Assembly (NCBI RefSeq): GCF_000004075.3
Contig: NC_026655.2
Span: 13,935,489-13,999,488, forward strand
Length of the DNA: 64,000 bases
From: Cucumis sativus
Taxonomy: Eukaryota; Streptophyta; Magnoliopsida; Cucurbitales; Cucurbitaceae
Direction: 5' to 3'
The position numbers and the translations under genes were made by a program. Positions within the stretch are counted from its first letter, which is position 1. Each line of letters begins with the position of its first letter. The notes beneath the pieces were generated by a model that was given only the letters and a program-made list of their open reading frames with translations, was not told where the DNA came from and did no database searches. Shown one piece after another: positions 34,019 to 44,376 of the stretch.

Positions 34019-34610
34019 CATCCTATGGTTTAATTAATCAAAATAAATTTTAATTAAAAAAATAAATCATGCAGCATGCTAAACATTACATTAATATAAC
34101 AATTATATTAATCCATGGATGTAATATGCTGAATGAAAATTGATTTTCATCTTAATTAATACAACACTTTAAATATAACAAATTATATTTAACTAAGTAA
34201 TGTCATGCATCATGCTTATCCAATTTCATATTTTTTAAATATCAACATACTTTAAAAACTCATGAAATTCAAAATCATGCATTAAAACAAAATATTATAA
34301 CATTTATAGTATATAAAAATGCATGAACTATATGACTATATGCTTAAAAACTCATGCATGATAATTATAATCCTAAGGTGCGATTTTAAACTATATGACA
34401 TACACTATGTATATAATTAATTTAATCAAACATCACATGTAATAGTAGATTAAATAACAAAATGGACCGAATATGGCACCCCTAAAAATTAATACAAAAG
34501 AAAATTTAAAAAAAAAAACACATAAGCAAGGTTCAAACACACGACCACCAACTTCAAATGAAAAAGATCAACCACTGCACCAGTTATCATGTATTGTTAC
34601 AAATGACACA
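34019..34610. other. AT-rich flank of the MULE
   Basis: No coding region or recognisable repeat family seen. Confidence 0.45.
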
Positions 34611-34611
34611 C

Positions 34612-34620
34612 GGAAAACAT
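34612..34620. repeat. Target-site duplication, left
   Basis: GGAAAACAT here is repeated exactly at 41456-41464. With the preceding C the match is 10 bp. MULEs make 9-bp (sometimes 8-11) duplications. Confidence 0.85.
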
Positions 34621-34760
34621 GATTGTTTTGAAAAATAATGTGTTTTGTGAAAGTATTTTGAAAAATAGGGTTGTTGGGAAAGAAATTATAAGAATAAGGT
34701 TGTTTCCCAAACTATTTTCAAAAATAGGTGTTTTTTTGAAATTGAAGGGGTACACGACTT
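34621..34760. repeat. Left terminal inverted repeat of MULE
   Basis: Pairs with about 41375-41455. Shared blocks include AAAAATAATGT, TTTTGGGAAAGTATTTT-like and TTTTCAAAAATAGGTG. Lone half-sites GTACACGACTTCC at about 34752 and 34862 lie just inside. Confidence 0.8.
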
Positions 34761-35276
34761 CCAAATGAAATTGAACGAATGCACGACTTCCTAAATGCAC
34801 ATGTCAACACATTTGACCACTTCGCTCCACGTATGCACGAGTTTGACCCACGTGGACGTGGGTACACGACTTCCTAAATAATTGTTTGTAAAATTATTAT
34901 ATTTTAAAAGATTAACAAAATTAGTTTTTGTTTAAATGGCCAAATTTTTGGTAGTTTATGTTTATTATGAACAAATTAAAAAAATAAACCAAAGGTAAAC
35001 ACATCATTAGTGATATCTTATAAGAATTTTGAACGTTTTTTTTTAATACTTGGTTCTCTACTTTTAAAAAATATATATTATATATTGATATTATTAAGAA
35101 TACTCCTACATCTAAATCATATATTAGCAACTTCTAATTTATAATTAATTTAAAAAAGTTCAACTTTTTATTTATATAACTTGAATAAGTTCTAGCAAAA
35201 TTTAAAAACACTTAAATTATACAACTTAAGAAGCTTCCCCATCTCCCTCTACGACATCATCGCCTTGTCGTCGTCG

Positions 35277-36949
35277 TCACCGTCGAATGCGTCTACGATC
35301 TGTGTCGGCAACATTTAAACGTCGAGTCCGCTGAACAAGGTTGTCTATATCTCCCATGACTTCGTCACACATTGGACTAAAAATTTCAAAATTGTTTTCC
35401 ATGGAGACTCGACGTACGTCTTCAACAAAATTATTCTGAACGATTGTAAATAATATAATTAAAAAATGTTCATGTTTGTATTAAATTTATAAATCATATT
35501 AAAACTATTACCATGCAATAACAGTAAGCGCCATCAGGTGTCATGAAGCGTCGGGTAATCGACGTGTACCAGAAAAAGTAGTTATCTGATACTGTCAGCT
35601 TCTGTGTTGCTTCTGCTTCGGCACAAAAATTATTTCGTGAATGCCACATTGCTATATGCTCTGCATGAATCCTACTCCAATCTTGATCGTGCTTGCCTCT
35701 TAAATCAATTTGGTGTAGGCCCTGATCTGTGGAGCAAAACTCTGGTGGCATTTGTAGCATATGGAACTGTCGCAATACACGATCTGCTTGATGCTTCTCA
35801 ACGAGATGAAAGCAAATCATAGGACCCACATATGTCCACATCGCTTGACCGTTATGACATTGACGTGGAAGCAATGCCATAATGTGGGACGTGTATGGTG
35901 TCCAATTAATCTGTTAAAAAAAACGAACATAAGGAAACAACAAAAAACATGCCTACGCAATATTGGTATAATATTTTACTACCTGAGAGTTGATCAGCCG
36001 ATCAAAAAACATTCGGTAGGTGATCAACATATTTGCTGACAGTTCTGACAATGGTATAACGCCGCTCCATCTAATGTGAGAAATGAAATCATTAATAAGT
36101 TATAAACCCTGCAAATTTTACTAAATATATATATATATATATAAAATACCTGAAACTCAAAGGTCGACCAACTGACACCTCAACTGGTACTTGTGGTGCC
36201 AGAATAGGAAATCTGTCATACGCCCATACTTGCAACAATATTAATGGGCCAGCAATCTCTAAAGATCGTGCATTACTCGCTCGACACAATTCCCTATACA
36301 ACCATGCGAGGCATGCAGCGCCCCAAGCATACGTACCAGCCTGGTCAAAATTAATTAAAAGCGGGAGGAACATACAGTGGACCAGGGTGTTTGATTTGTC
36401 TGCAAATAGAAAGCCTCCAATTAACTGCATAATGTATGCACGAGCGTATCTTTGAACGCTCACTACATCAGCATCCGGTGGCAATTCTGTGAACTGTTCT
36501 GCCAACCAAGGAAGGCTCAATCGTTGACCTTTCATTTCAGGTGGACGAACTCCCAAGTAATCCTCACATAGTACCTTCCAGTCATATAATAACGACCCTA
36601 CCACAGGCTCACCATCCACAGGTAACCCTAACTGAACTGCAACATCCTATAGGGTGATCGTGCATTCCCCACAAGGCATATGAAATGTGTGGGTCTCTGG
36701 TCTCCAACGCTCGACCAGAGTAGTAATCAAATGCCAGTCCAACTGCATAAATCCTATTTGGGAAGCCCATAGAAATCCAGCAGCCTCTAAATATGGTACA
36801 ATACGCTGATCAAATGGGATCGTACGCTGAGATGCTGCCTCTCTTCGTCGACAACTCAAAACAACTGTGGAGGATGCCTCCCATATAGACTGTGAACGAT
36901 GGGATGGTTGTAGATATAGCTGTGTAGGATCACTCGGCCCAGGTTCCAT
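35277..36949 (-). pseudogene. MULE-borne plant mobile domain (PMD) gene, four exons, one in-frame stop
   Basis: My exon model on the minus strand is 36949-36150, 36070-35983, 35910-35512 and 35435-35277, each junction GT-AG. The exons sum to 1,446 nt (482 codons) and stay in frame. PMD marks: GFLWASQIGFMQLDWHLI, VERWRPETHTFHMPCGECTI, GLPVDGEPVVG, LSFRWSGVIPLSELSANML, then GQAMWTYVGPMICFHLVE and WSRIHAEHIAMWHSR, with an arginine-rich end. The one defect is a TAG at 36647-36649 where the family has Gln (CAG to TAG). PMD proteins (MAIN/MAIL1) act in plant gene silencing, and the domain is shared with transposons. Same strand as the transposase, 209 bp after it. The host gain or element role is unknown. 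Confidence 0.85.
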
Positions 36950-37158
36950 TATGCAAATAACCTAAAAAATATCGAAATACTATGAGGATCAATTGACCCA
37001 AATTCCATTACATGATTACAATATTATAAATTTAAGTTATTAATTTTACATACCAATAAATCATAATTAAACTATTCATCAAATATTAAGATATACATCA
37101 AACAATTACATAGAAGTTATGCATTAATAATTACATCAAACCCTAAAATAATTACATA

Positions 37159-39163
37159 TCAGTGTCTTGAAGAAGAAGCACGTTGAGGACAAGTACGTCT
37201 ATTATGTCCTTCTACTTTACAGATCGTGCATCTAATTGATTGACTAGACTCTTTCCAATCCATTTCATTTTGGATCCTTGTAGTTCTTGGTCGACCGGGT
37301 CCTTTAAGTAAGTCCGCATTGGGGCGAACTTCAGTGAATGATATCTCTGGCCAATAATCTGAGTGTTGGATTGGATGGAAGCGACCGTCATAACAACGTT
37401 TGAATGTCGACAACAAGTAGCATTCATCAATGTATGGTACGTATGTCAAGTGCATGTAATTACAAATTGCAATTACATGCGAACACGGAATCTTAAACGA
37501 CTGCCACTTATTGCAAGAACATGTCCCTTCCATCAAACTTACTACCTGTGTGTGTTGGCCTTTGTAGGGAGAAATCATACTCATACCCGTGTGAACCTCA
37601 AATGTCTGGGTTTCTCTATCAATGGATGTCACTGAATGTGCAGAATCTCGTTTTTCCCACTTCTTAAGCTTTCTTATCGCATATTCCGTATAAATATCAC
37701 CACGATCGAGTGCTTCACTTATCTCAGCTCGCCGACGTTCGAAATAAAGGATTGTGCGATAAAATGTTAGTCTAACCAAAGAAGTGATGGGTAACATTCG
37801 AGCTCCTTTAAATACACCGTTCATACATTCAGCTGCATTGCTTGTCATCCACCCATATCGAGACCCATTGTCATGTGACTGAGTCCATTTTTCCACGTCA
37901 ATATCTTCAAAAAACTCAAGACACTCTGGGTTCAATCGTTGTAGTTCTTTCATTATTTTTATAAATTTGCGCCTTTGGTGTTGATTACCTGCCCTAAACA
38001 CCAAGTTGCTTTGATTTATATTTCTGATTGAAGTTGCTAGCAACATGACGAAGACAATATCGATGGACAGCTCGAGGTTCACTCCAACCTACCTCTTCAT
38101 TGTTAATGGCAGAAAGAATGCCCCTATGTCTGTCAGAGATCAAGCAAATACCATATTGATCAGTAACGTATTCGCGAAGTGCATGAAGAAACCATGACCA
38201 ACTAGACGTGTTTTTCCCTTCCACTATAGCAAATGCAAGAGGAAATATATGACCATTTGCATCAATCGATAAGGCAGTTAACATTTTTCCCTTATACTTT
38301 CCATACAAATGGGTTCCGTCGATCTGAATTAATGGTCTACAATGCTTGAACCCTTCTATTGCAGGACCAAATGACCAGAAAACCCTTCCAAAAATGGTTG
38401 TACCTGGTACATCGGATGGAAGAAAAAACCAATCAACTCGAGTTCCCGGATTATAATGTACAACAGCACTCAACCAGTATGGAAGCTCATTATATGATTT
38501 CTCCCAATCACCAAAAACTGTTATCAAAGCTTTTTTCTTCGCTTGCCAAACTCGTCCATACTTAACACTGTAACCGTATTGTTGTTTTATGATTTCCACA
38601 AGCACAGGCACAGTAATAGTAGGATCGGCTTTCACCATGTTTTGAATTTGAACACTCATGAAATTTGAATCTAACTGTGAGTGATCTTGTGTTAGATTTG
38701 AGTACAAACACGAGTGCTCTCCTTGGAGCTTAGTTATCTCAAACAATCCGTGGCTCTTACGCTTCGTAGCACGTAACCTCCAGTTGCAGCCATTACTCCA
38801 CTGTTTGCATCGAATATTCCACAAATGTTGGTTTGATTTGACTACAACAATTTCATAGTGTTGTGTCACACAATACCTCTTAACAGCCAACATAAGATCT
38901 TCCTTAGAGTCAAATATCATTCCCTTCTGTATTAAACAAGATGTGTCAACAGATACATTTCTATCTGTCAATGTACAACCTTGTTCACAAACAGAATTCG
39001 CAATGTCCCAATCTATTTGTGTAAATATATTGGACGGGATCATTTCATTCTCTTCCTCTATATTTTCTTCATTACCAAATAGTTCATCGACTTCTACATC
39101 TATATCACTATCTCCATCATTACCAGGTTCAAGAATAACTAAATCTTCAGGTCGCAACGACAT
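37159..39163 (-). pseudogene. MuDR-type MULE transposase, one frameshift
   Basis: The first frame (39163-37994) starts MSLRPEDLVILEPG and has an acidic N-terminus. A MuDR DNA-binding domain follows (FDSKEDLMLAVKRYCVTQHY, NIRCKQWSNGCNWRLRA), then the MULE transposase core with DDE residues in PLIQIDGTHLYGKYKGKMLT and YGICLISDRHRGILSAI. Near 38003-38010 the frame shifts by one; a short deletion between repeated AACTT is one explanation. The second part (to 37159) holds GNQHQRRKF, a SWIM zinc finger (CSCNKWQSFKIPCSHVIAIC) and a CCHC knuckle (CTICKVEGHNRRTCP). All domains are present, so it was recently active; this copy needs another source of transposase. Confidence 0.87.
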
Positions 39164-39269
39164 ATTTAATTAGCTGTTAAATACAAAAACGATCATCAGT
39201 TTAATGTATCTATTTATTTTATTAGTAATGTAGTGTACACAATAAAGTGTACACAGTAATGTATGGTTT

Positions 39270-40250
39270 ACTTTTGGATTGATTGTTATTATTATTATTA
39301 TTATTATTATGATTATTATTATTATTATTATTATTATTAAAGTTAAAAAAACAAAAAAAATACACTAAGGTTAATGGTGCATTAATTAGGTTTTCCTTTT
39401 AGATTTTTATTAATAATTGTATTTTTTAATAATAACCCCAATAATAATTATTATTATTATTTTTATTTTTATGTGTTATTATTATTATTATTATTTTTTC
39501 TTATTATTCTTATTATTATTGTTTTTATTATTATTATTATTAATCAAATCATTATTATTTTTACTATTATTTTTTTATTATTAGTCAAATCAAGATTATT
39601 TTTATTATTTTATTATTATTACTATTAGTCAAATCAATTGGGAAATAAAAAAAGTACATTTAACATTAATTAGGTTAGGTTTTGATTTTTATTAATAATT
39701 ATTATTTCTAATAATAATAATAATAATTATTATTATTATTATTATTATTATTAGTCAAATCAATCGGGAAAGAAAAAAAAGTACATTTAACATTAATTAG
39801 GTTAGGTTTTGATTTTTTTTAATAATTATTATTTTTAATAATAATAATAATTATTATTATTATTAGTCAAATCAATCGGGAAACAAAAAAAAGTACATTT
39901 AACATTAATTAGGTTAGGTTTTGATTTTTATTAATAATTATTATTTTTAATAATAATAATAATAATTTTATTGTGATTATTATTATTATTATTAGTCAAA
40001 TCAATCGGGAAAGAAAAAAAATACATTTAACATTAATTAGGTTAGATTTTGATTTTTATTAATAATTATTATTTTTAATAATAATAATAATAATTTTATT
40101 ATAATTATTATTATTATTAGTCAAATCAATCGGGAAAGAAAAAAAGTACATTTAACCTTAATTAGGTTAGGTTTTGATTTTTATTAATAATTATTATTTT
40201 TAATAATAATAATAATAATTTTATTATTATTATTATTATTAATAAGGTCA
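39270..40250. repeat. AT-rich tandem repeat, 112-129 bp, five or more copies, with (ATT)n
   Basis: The phrase TAGTCAAATCAATCGGGAAA recurs at about 39625, 39752, 39864, 39993 and 40118. Each copy is followed by GTACATTTAAC, ATTAATTAGGTTAGGTTTTG and (TTA/TAA) runs. The variable ATT runs explain the unit lengths. It lies upstream of the transposase, so it may be its promoter region. Confidence 0.9.
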
Positions 40251-40264
40251 AAATTCAAGGCATA

Positions 40265-40470
40265 TAACAAAACTCAAAAGATATATCTAAATTCAAAGAT
40301 ATAACTAAATTCAAACATATAACTAAATTCAAAAATATAACTACATTAAAAAATATAACTAAATTAAAAAATATAACTAAATTAAAAAAAACATAACTAA
40401 ATTCAAAATAACATAACTAAATTCAAAATAACATAACTAAATTAAAAAAATATAACTAAATTCAAACAAT
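40265..40470. repeat. Short tandem repeat, ATAACTAAATTCAAA-like units
   Basis: About 11 units of 16-20 bp (ATATAACTAAATTCAAA and variants) inside the MULE. Confidence 0.85.
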
Positions 40471-40679
40471 TTTTTTCCACAAAATAAGAAAATAAAATAA
40501 CAAATCTAAATAAAATTAGGGTTAGAATAAACATACCTTGTGAAGATGAATGAGACAATGGAGGATAGGGGAAGCCTACAACAAAAAATAAATTATTTTA
40601 TCAACATAATAATAAAATAAAATAATTTTAACAACAAAATCGTATACCCCGTCCACGATTTTTAGAAAAACATACCTTT

Positions 40680-41040
40680 ATGACGAAATAGAAGAGGAAA
40701 AGTGAAGAGAGGAAGAGAAAATTTGAAAGGAAAAATGAATGAGAGGAAAAGAGAAGAGGGGAAGAGAAAATTTGAAGTTGGAAGGGAGAATGAAATAGGA
40801 AGAGAAAAGATGAAGAGGGGGAAAGGAAATATGAAGTTGGAATGAAGAATGGGTTAGAAAGAGGAAAGATGAAAGATGAAGAGAGAAAAAACTAGATGAA
40901 GGAAGAGGAAATATGAAGGAAGAGGAGAGGAAAGATGAAGGAAGAGGAAAGGAAAGAGGAAGGAAGAACGAAAAAGAGGAAGAGGAAAAGTTTAGAGAGG
41001 AAGGAAAAATTATTTGGAATGAAGGCAGAATGAGAGAAAT
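40680..41040. repeat. Purine-rich GAAGAGGAAAG tract of MULE
   Basis: Plus strand is nearly all purine, with repeated GAAGAGAGGAAGAG and AATATGAAG(T/G) phrases. Non-coding. Confidence 0.8.
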
Positions 41041-41060
41041 TTAGGGTTTTTAAAATAGGC

Positions 41061-41370
41061 GAAGTCATGTACCCCGTACACGACTTCCTGCATGCGCGAC
41101 ACGTGTCCACACCCTCTAAACCCTACGTCCACCCGTGACCCTATGGTTGACTGGACTGTTGACCGTTGACTCATTGTACGGAAGTCGTGTACGGGGTACA
41201 CAACTTCCACCATATGCGGCAAAATGTGCCAGTTGTACGGGAGTCGTGTACCGGGTACACGACTCCAGTCAGAAAACGTGGGCCGGGTCCACGACTCCAC
41301 TCGGATATCGTAAGCCCGGTCCACGACACCAAATCGATTTGTGGAAGTCGTGTACCCCGTACACGACTTC
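41061..41370. repeat. Cluster of four subterminal hairpins
   Basis: Hairpins at 41061-41087 (one mismatch), 41180-41208 (one mismatch), about 41240-41266 (GGAGTCGTGTACC variant) and 41344-41370 (perfect 12-bp stem GAAGTCGTGTAC). More diverged GGTCCACGACTCC half-sites lie at about 41285-41335. All share one 12-13 bp half-site with the opposite MULE end. Confidence 0.85.
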
Positions 41371-41455
41371 AGTCACCTATTTTTGAAAATACTTTCCCAA
41401 CTACCTTATTTTTTAAAATACTTTCCCAAAAGACATTATTTTTAAAAAAAATCCC

Positions 41456-41464
41456 GGAAAACAT
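41456..41464. repeat. Target-site duplication, right
   Basis: GGAAAACAT, identical to 34612-34620. Confidence 0.85.
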
Positions 41465-41809
41465 ATATCTTAGTTTCAAATTTTCCTTTTTTTTTTAAAA
41501 TCAAATCCGCTGTTACACCAAAAATCATCACTTCACAGCAACTCTCGTTATCGAATACCATTGAACGACACATACTTACATACTCGATTACAGAATTAAA
41601 ATGTCCAAAACAACATGCCTTTATATCAATCAAATTAATGAGAAACTGTAATCTATGGTGCCAAAATCGAAAACATCTATTTTACAAACCACATTCCTAA
41701 TGCAAAAGGAATCACCTAAGACAATCCACATTCCTAATGCAAAAGGAATCACCTAAGACAATGCAAATATTTATTCTCAATTAAAATTTGAGATGACTCT
41801 GATGCCAAT
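41465..41809 (-). mobile_element. Retroelement leader with tRNA-Met-like primer site
   Basis: On the minus strand TGGCATCAGAGTC (41807-41795) resembles the copia primer site TGGTATCAGAGC and lies two bases from an apparent LTR edge at 41810. A 36-bp tandem duplication (CACATTCCTAATGCAAAAGG…) occurs at about 41690-41763. Confidence 0.45.
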
Positions 41810-42429
41810 TGAAGGAATAAAAAATTTATGGTAACAGAAGATTTTACAGAATCATTACTCAATTTAATTTGAGAATCCAAAAATACAAGTACATTGAAAA
41901 AAAATTAGAATCAAAACTCTAAATAAAAACTAAGCATGCTTTTTATTTAAAAGATACAGAGAACTTACTTTTGTTGACATCTCTGAATTTGTAAACCATC
42001 GAATTGGGACATCACCCGTCGTAGATGTTCCTATCTTTTAGGATGAAATTGGTTTGTGAGAACCAATTGGGATGGGAAAAATTTTAGAGGTATTTGAGAG
42101 AGCAAAAGCATTGGCTTTTTTTCTTAATCAATTTGTTTAAGAAAAATGTTTTCTTCTAGATATTTATACCACTCTTTCATTCGTAGAATAGAAAAATGAG
42201 TAGGAGAGGATCATGAGATTCTATTACAAATCTAGTAATTAATTAACAATTAATCAATTAGTTAATAATTAATTAAATGTGACACTTGCAAAAATGGAAA
42301 AATAAGTTATAATAGTTAAGTCCATAGCACACACATTTTATTATTTACAAAAATGAAGCACAGTCCACACATCAAGAGGTAAAATCTCATAAATGCTCTT
42401 GTTACTAATATACGTTTGATACACCTTAT

Positions 42430-42620
42430 ACACGTATGATATACCTAATACACCCCTTGATACACCCAATACATTTGATTGATACACTTGATGCACTTGA
42501 TACTCTTTGATACACTTGATACCGAAACATTACTAATACGATACACTTGATACCGAAACATTACTAATACGATACACCTGATACACTGCAAATACATTTA
42601 ATATTTTTCACTTATACAAT
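42430..42620. repeat. Irregular GATACACTTGATAC repeats
   Basis: Short units of GATACACTTGATAC type plus a perfect 31-bp duplication (GATACACTTGATACCGAAAC…TACTAATAC) at about 42510-42572. Confidence 0.8.
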
Positions 42621-43210
42621 CGATTGATTAAATGCACTTGACATGCTTGAAGTCCTACTTATACACTTGATATACTATTGATATACACTTGTAAACTTGA
42701 TTCATATACTTGATAATGATTCACTTTACCGATATGCTTTAACAATATATTATTAATATACTTGATAATGATATATTGAGTTACATCATTCATATACTTG
42801 ATAATACTCTAATGAACTGCATAAAATTTGAAAAAAAGAAAATCACGTAGTAAGTATATTAACCAACTAATACATATAATATAAGTATATCACAACACTG
42901 ATATACAAAACTGAGACAAACTATAAAAAAAAATTGATGTAAAAAAATAAAACAAAATCATTTGAAATCAAATTTAAAAGATTAGTGCCTTAAAAAGTGG
43001 GAGCATAAATAAATAATGAGTATGACATTAAAAAGAATAAGAGAAATGAGTTATTGAAGGGTGGTTTAAGAATAATATCAAATTTAAGATGGAGAAGTGA
43101 AAATTTTGCCATATTTGCAAAATTCTAAAACAATGTGCTATAATTGCTATATCATATTCTCAAAATGCTATCTTATGCAATTTCCCTAATTAAATCCTAT
43201 TTAAATCCTA

Positions 43211-43474
43211 TTTAATTAATATTTCATTCAAATCTTATTTGAATCAATATCTCTCCACCATCTTATAAATTTATATTAATATAATTAATTAAATCATATT
43301 TAATTAATATTTCATTCAAATCTTATTTGAATGAATATCTTTTCAATATCTTATAGATTTATATTAATATAATTAATTAAATCATATTTAATTAATATTT
43401 CATTCAAATTTTATGTGAAGGAATGTCTCTCTAATATCTTATAAATTTAATTAAATAAAACTAAATTATTAATT
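43211..43474. repeat. 88-bp tandem repeat, three copies
   Basis: Units start at 43211, 43299 and 43387, exactly 88 bp apart, each beginning TTTAATTAATATTTCATTCA. The third copy is more diverged. Confidence 0.9.
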
Positions 43475-43921
43475 AATTCTCCAATTAATTGATAGCTAAA
43501 TTAAATATCTTATATTTAACTTAAATTAAATTTGAATCATATTCAAATATAAGTTTATCTCATCACCAATAATTTTAATATGAATCCAATTCACATTTGA
43601 ACTCATTCAAATATTTTATTGGATCATTGCGTTTGTATCAAATACAAATTGAGTCATATCAATAGTGTTACCAAGATAAGGTACCTAGGCTTATTCCTAT
43701 ACTATAGACTCTTTAAGCTGATCTTGAACATTAATTCATGTATGTCTCTACATACTGTTCAAGACTCATTAAACAGCTTAAAATGTTAGTTTATTGGATT
43801 TTGGTTATTAAGACAAAACTAATATTATAATCAACAAAAATTATTACAATAATAATACTTTATTAATAACGGTCAATTTATTATATTTACAATCTACAAG
43901 TTTTAGGACATAAATCCTAAT

Positions 43922-44376
43922 ATCGTTGTCGCAAATGGAAGACGAAAGATAAGGGAAGTGAACAAGACCTTGACGTTTTCGAAGGGAAGACCGAAGATGG
44001 GGAAGTTGAACATAGATGCAAAGTGGTTTTGGTGATGAGAGAAAATGAGGGAAGAAGAGGGAAAAAATTAGGGGAAAATTGGGGAAAAAACCTAGGGTTT
44101 TTTTTTTTTAGAAATTGGGGGATAAAGGGAAATTTGGGAAAATTAAAAGAGGGAATTTTTTTTTTAGAAAATTGTGAAAATATATATTATTTGTTGACAT
44201 TTAAAAATAACTATTATTGACGCTTTTAAGTTGTCAAGTATTTTTTAAAAAAATTATATTTTTTCCATTTTTTTTATTTTTATTTTTGACGTTTTTTATG
44301 TTACTTGACAGTTTTTATTAGAAGCATAAGTATTTCAAAACTATAGGCGTCAAGTATTGCCAATTTTGTAGTAGTG
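43922..44376. mobile_element. CACTA-type element terminus
   Basis: Ends at 44376 with CAATTTTGTAGTAGTG (reverse complement CACTACTACAAAATTG), preceded by TTGAC/GTCAA subterminal motifs (44205-44360). A purine-rich stretch here is homologous, inverted, to 19030-19430. The element breaks off at about 43921 against the LTR-like sequence, so only its end remains. Confidence 0.7.

Larger units (their letters stand above)
34621..41455 (-). mobile_element. Near-complete Mutator-like element with transposase and PMD gene, 6.8 kb
   Basis: Left terminus GATTGTTTTGAAAAATAATG and right terminus (reverse complement) GGGATTTTTTTTAAAAATAA form long imperfect terminal inverted repeats. Both continue through GGGAAAG…AAAATAGGTG into GTACACGACTTCC sites. 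It is flanked by GGAAAACAT duplications. Coding order on the minus strand: MuDR transposase (39163-37159), then a PMD gene (36949-35277). The right part carries AT-rich tandem repeats (39.3-40.5 kb), a purine-rich tract (40680-41040) and four hairpins. A second copy's end lies at 1-1100. Confidence 0.9.
41810..43921 (-). repeat. Probable long LTR with internal tandem repeats
   Basis: Bounded on the plus strand by TGAAGGAATAAAA beside a primer-like site and by AGTTTTAGGACATAAATCCTAA. The minus-strand start TTAGGATTTATGTCCTAAAA resembles known plant copia LTR starts. At 2.1 kb it would be long for a copia LTR, so a nested insertion is possible. No coding region inside. Confidence 0.4.

Noticed and set aside
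24710-34023. Target-site duplication for the Tat element
   Set aside because: The five bases before 24715 do not match CATCC after 34018.
43211-43474. CRISPR-like array
   Set aside because: The 88-bp units are contiguous tandem repeats without spacers, in plant DNA.
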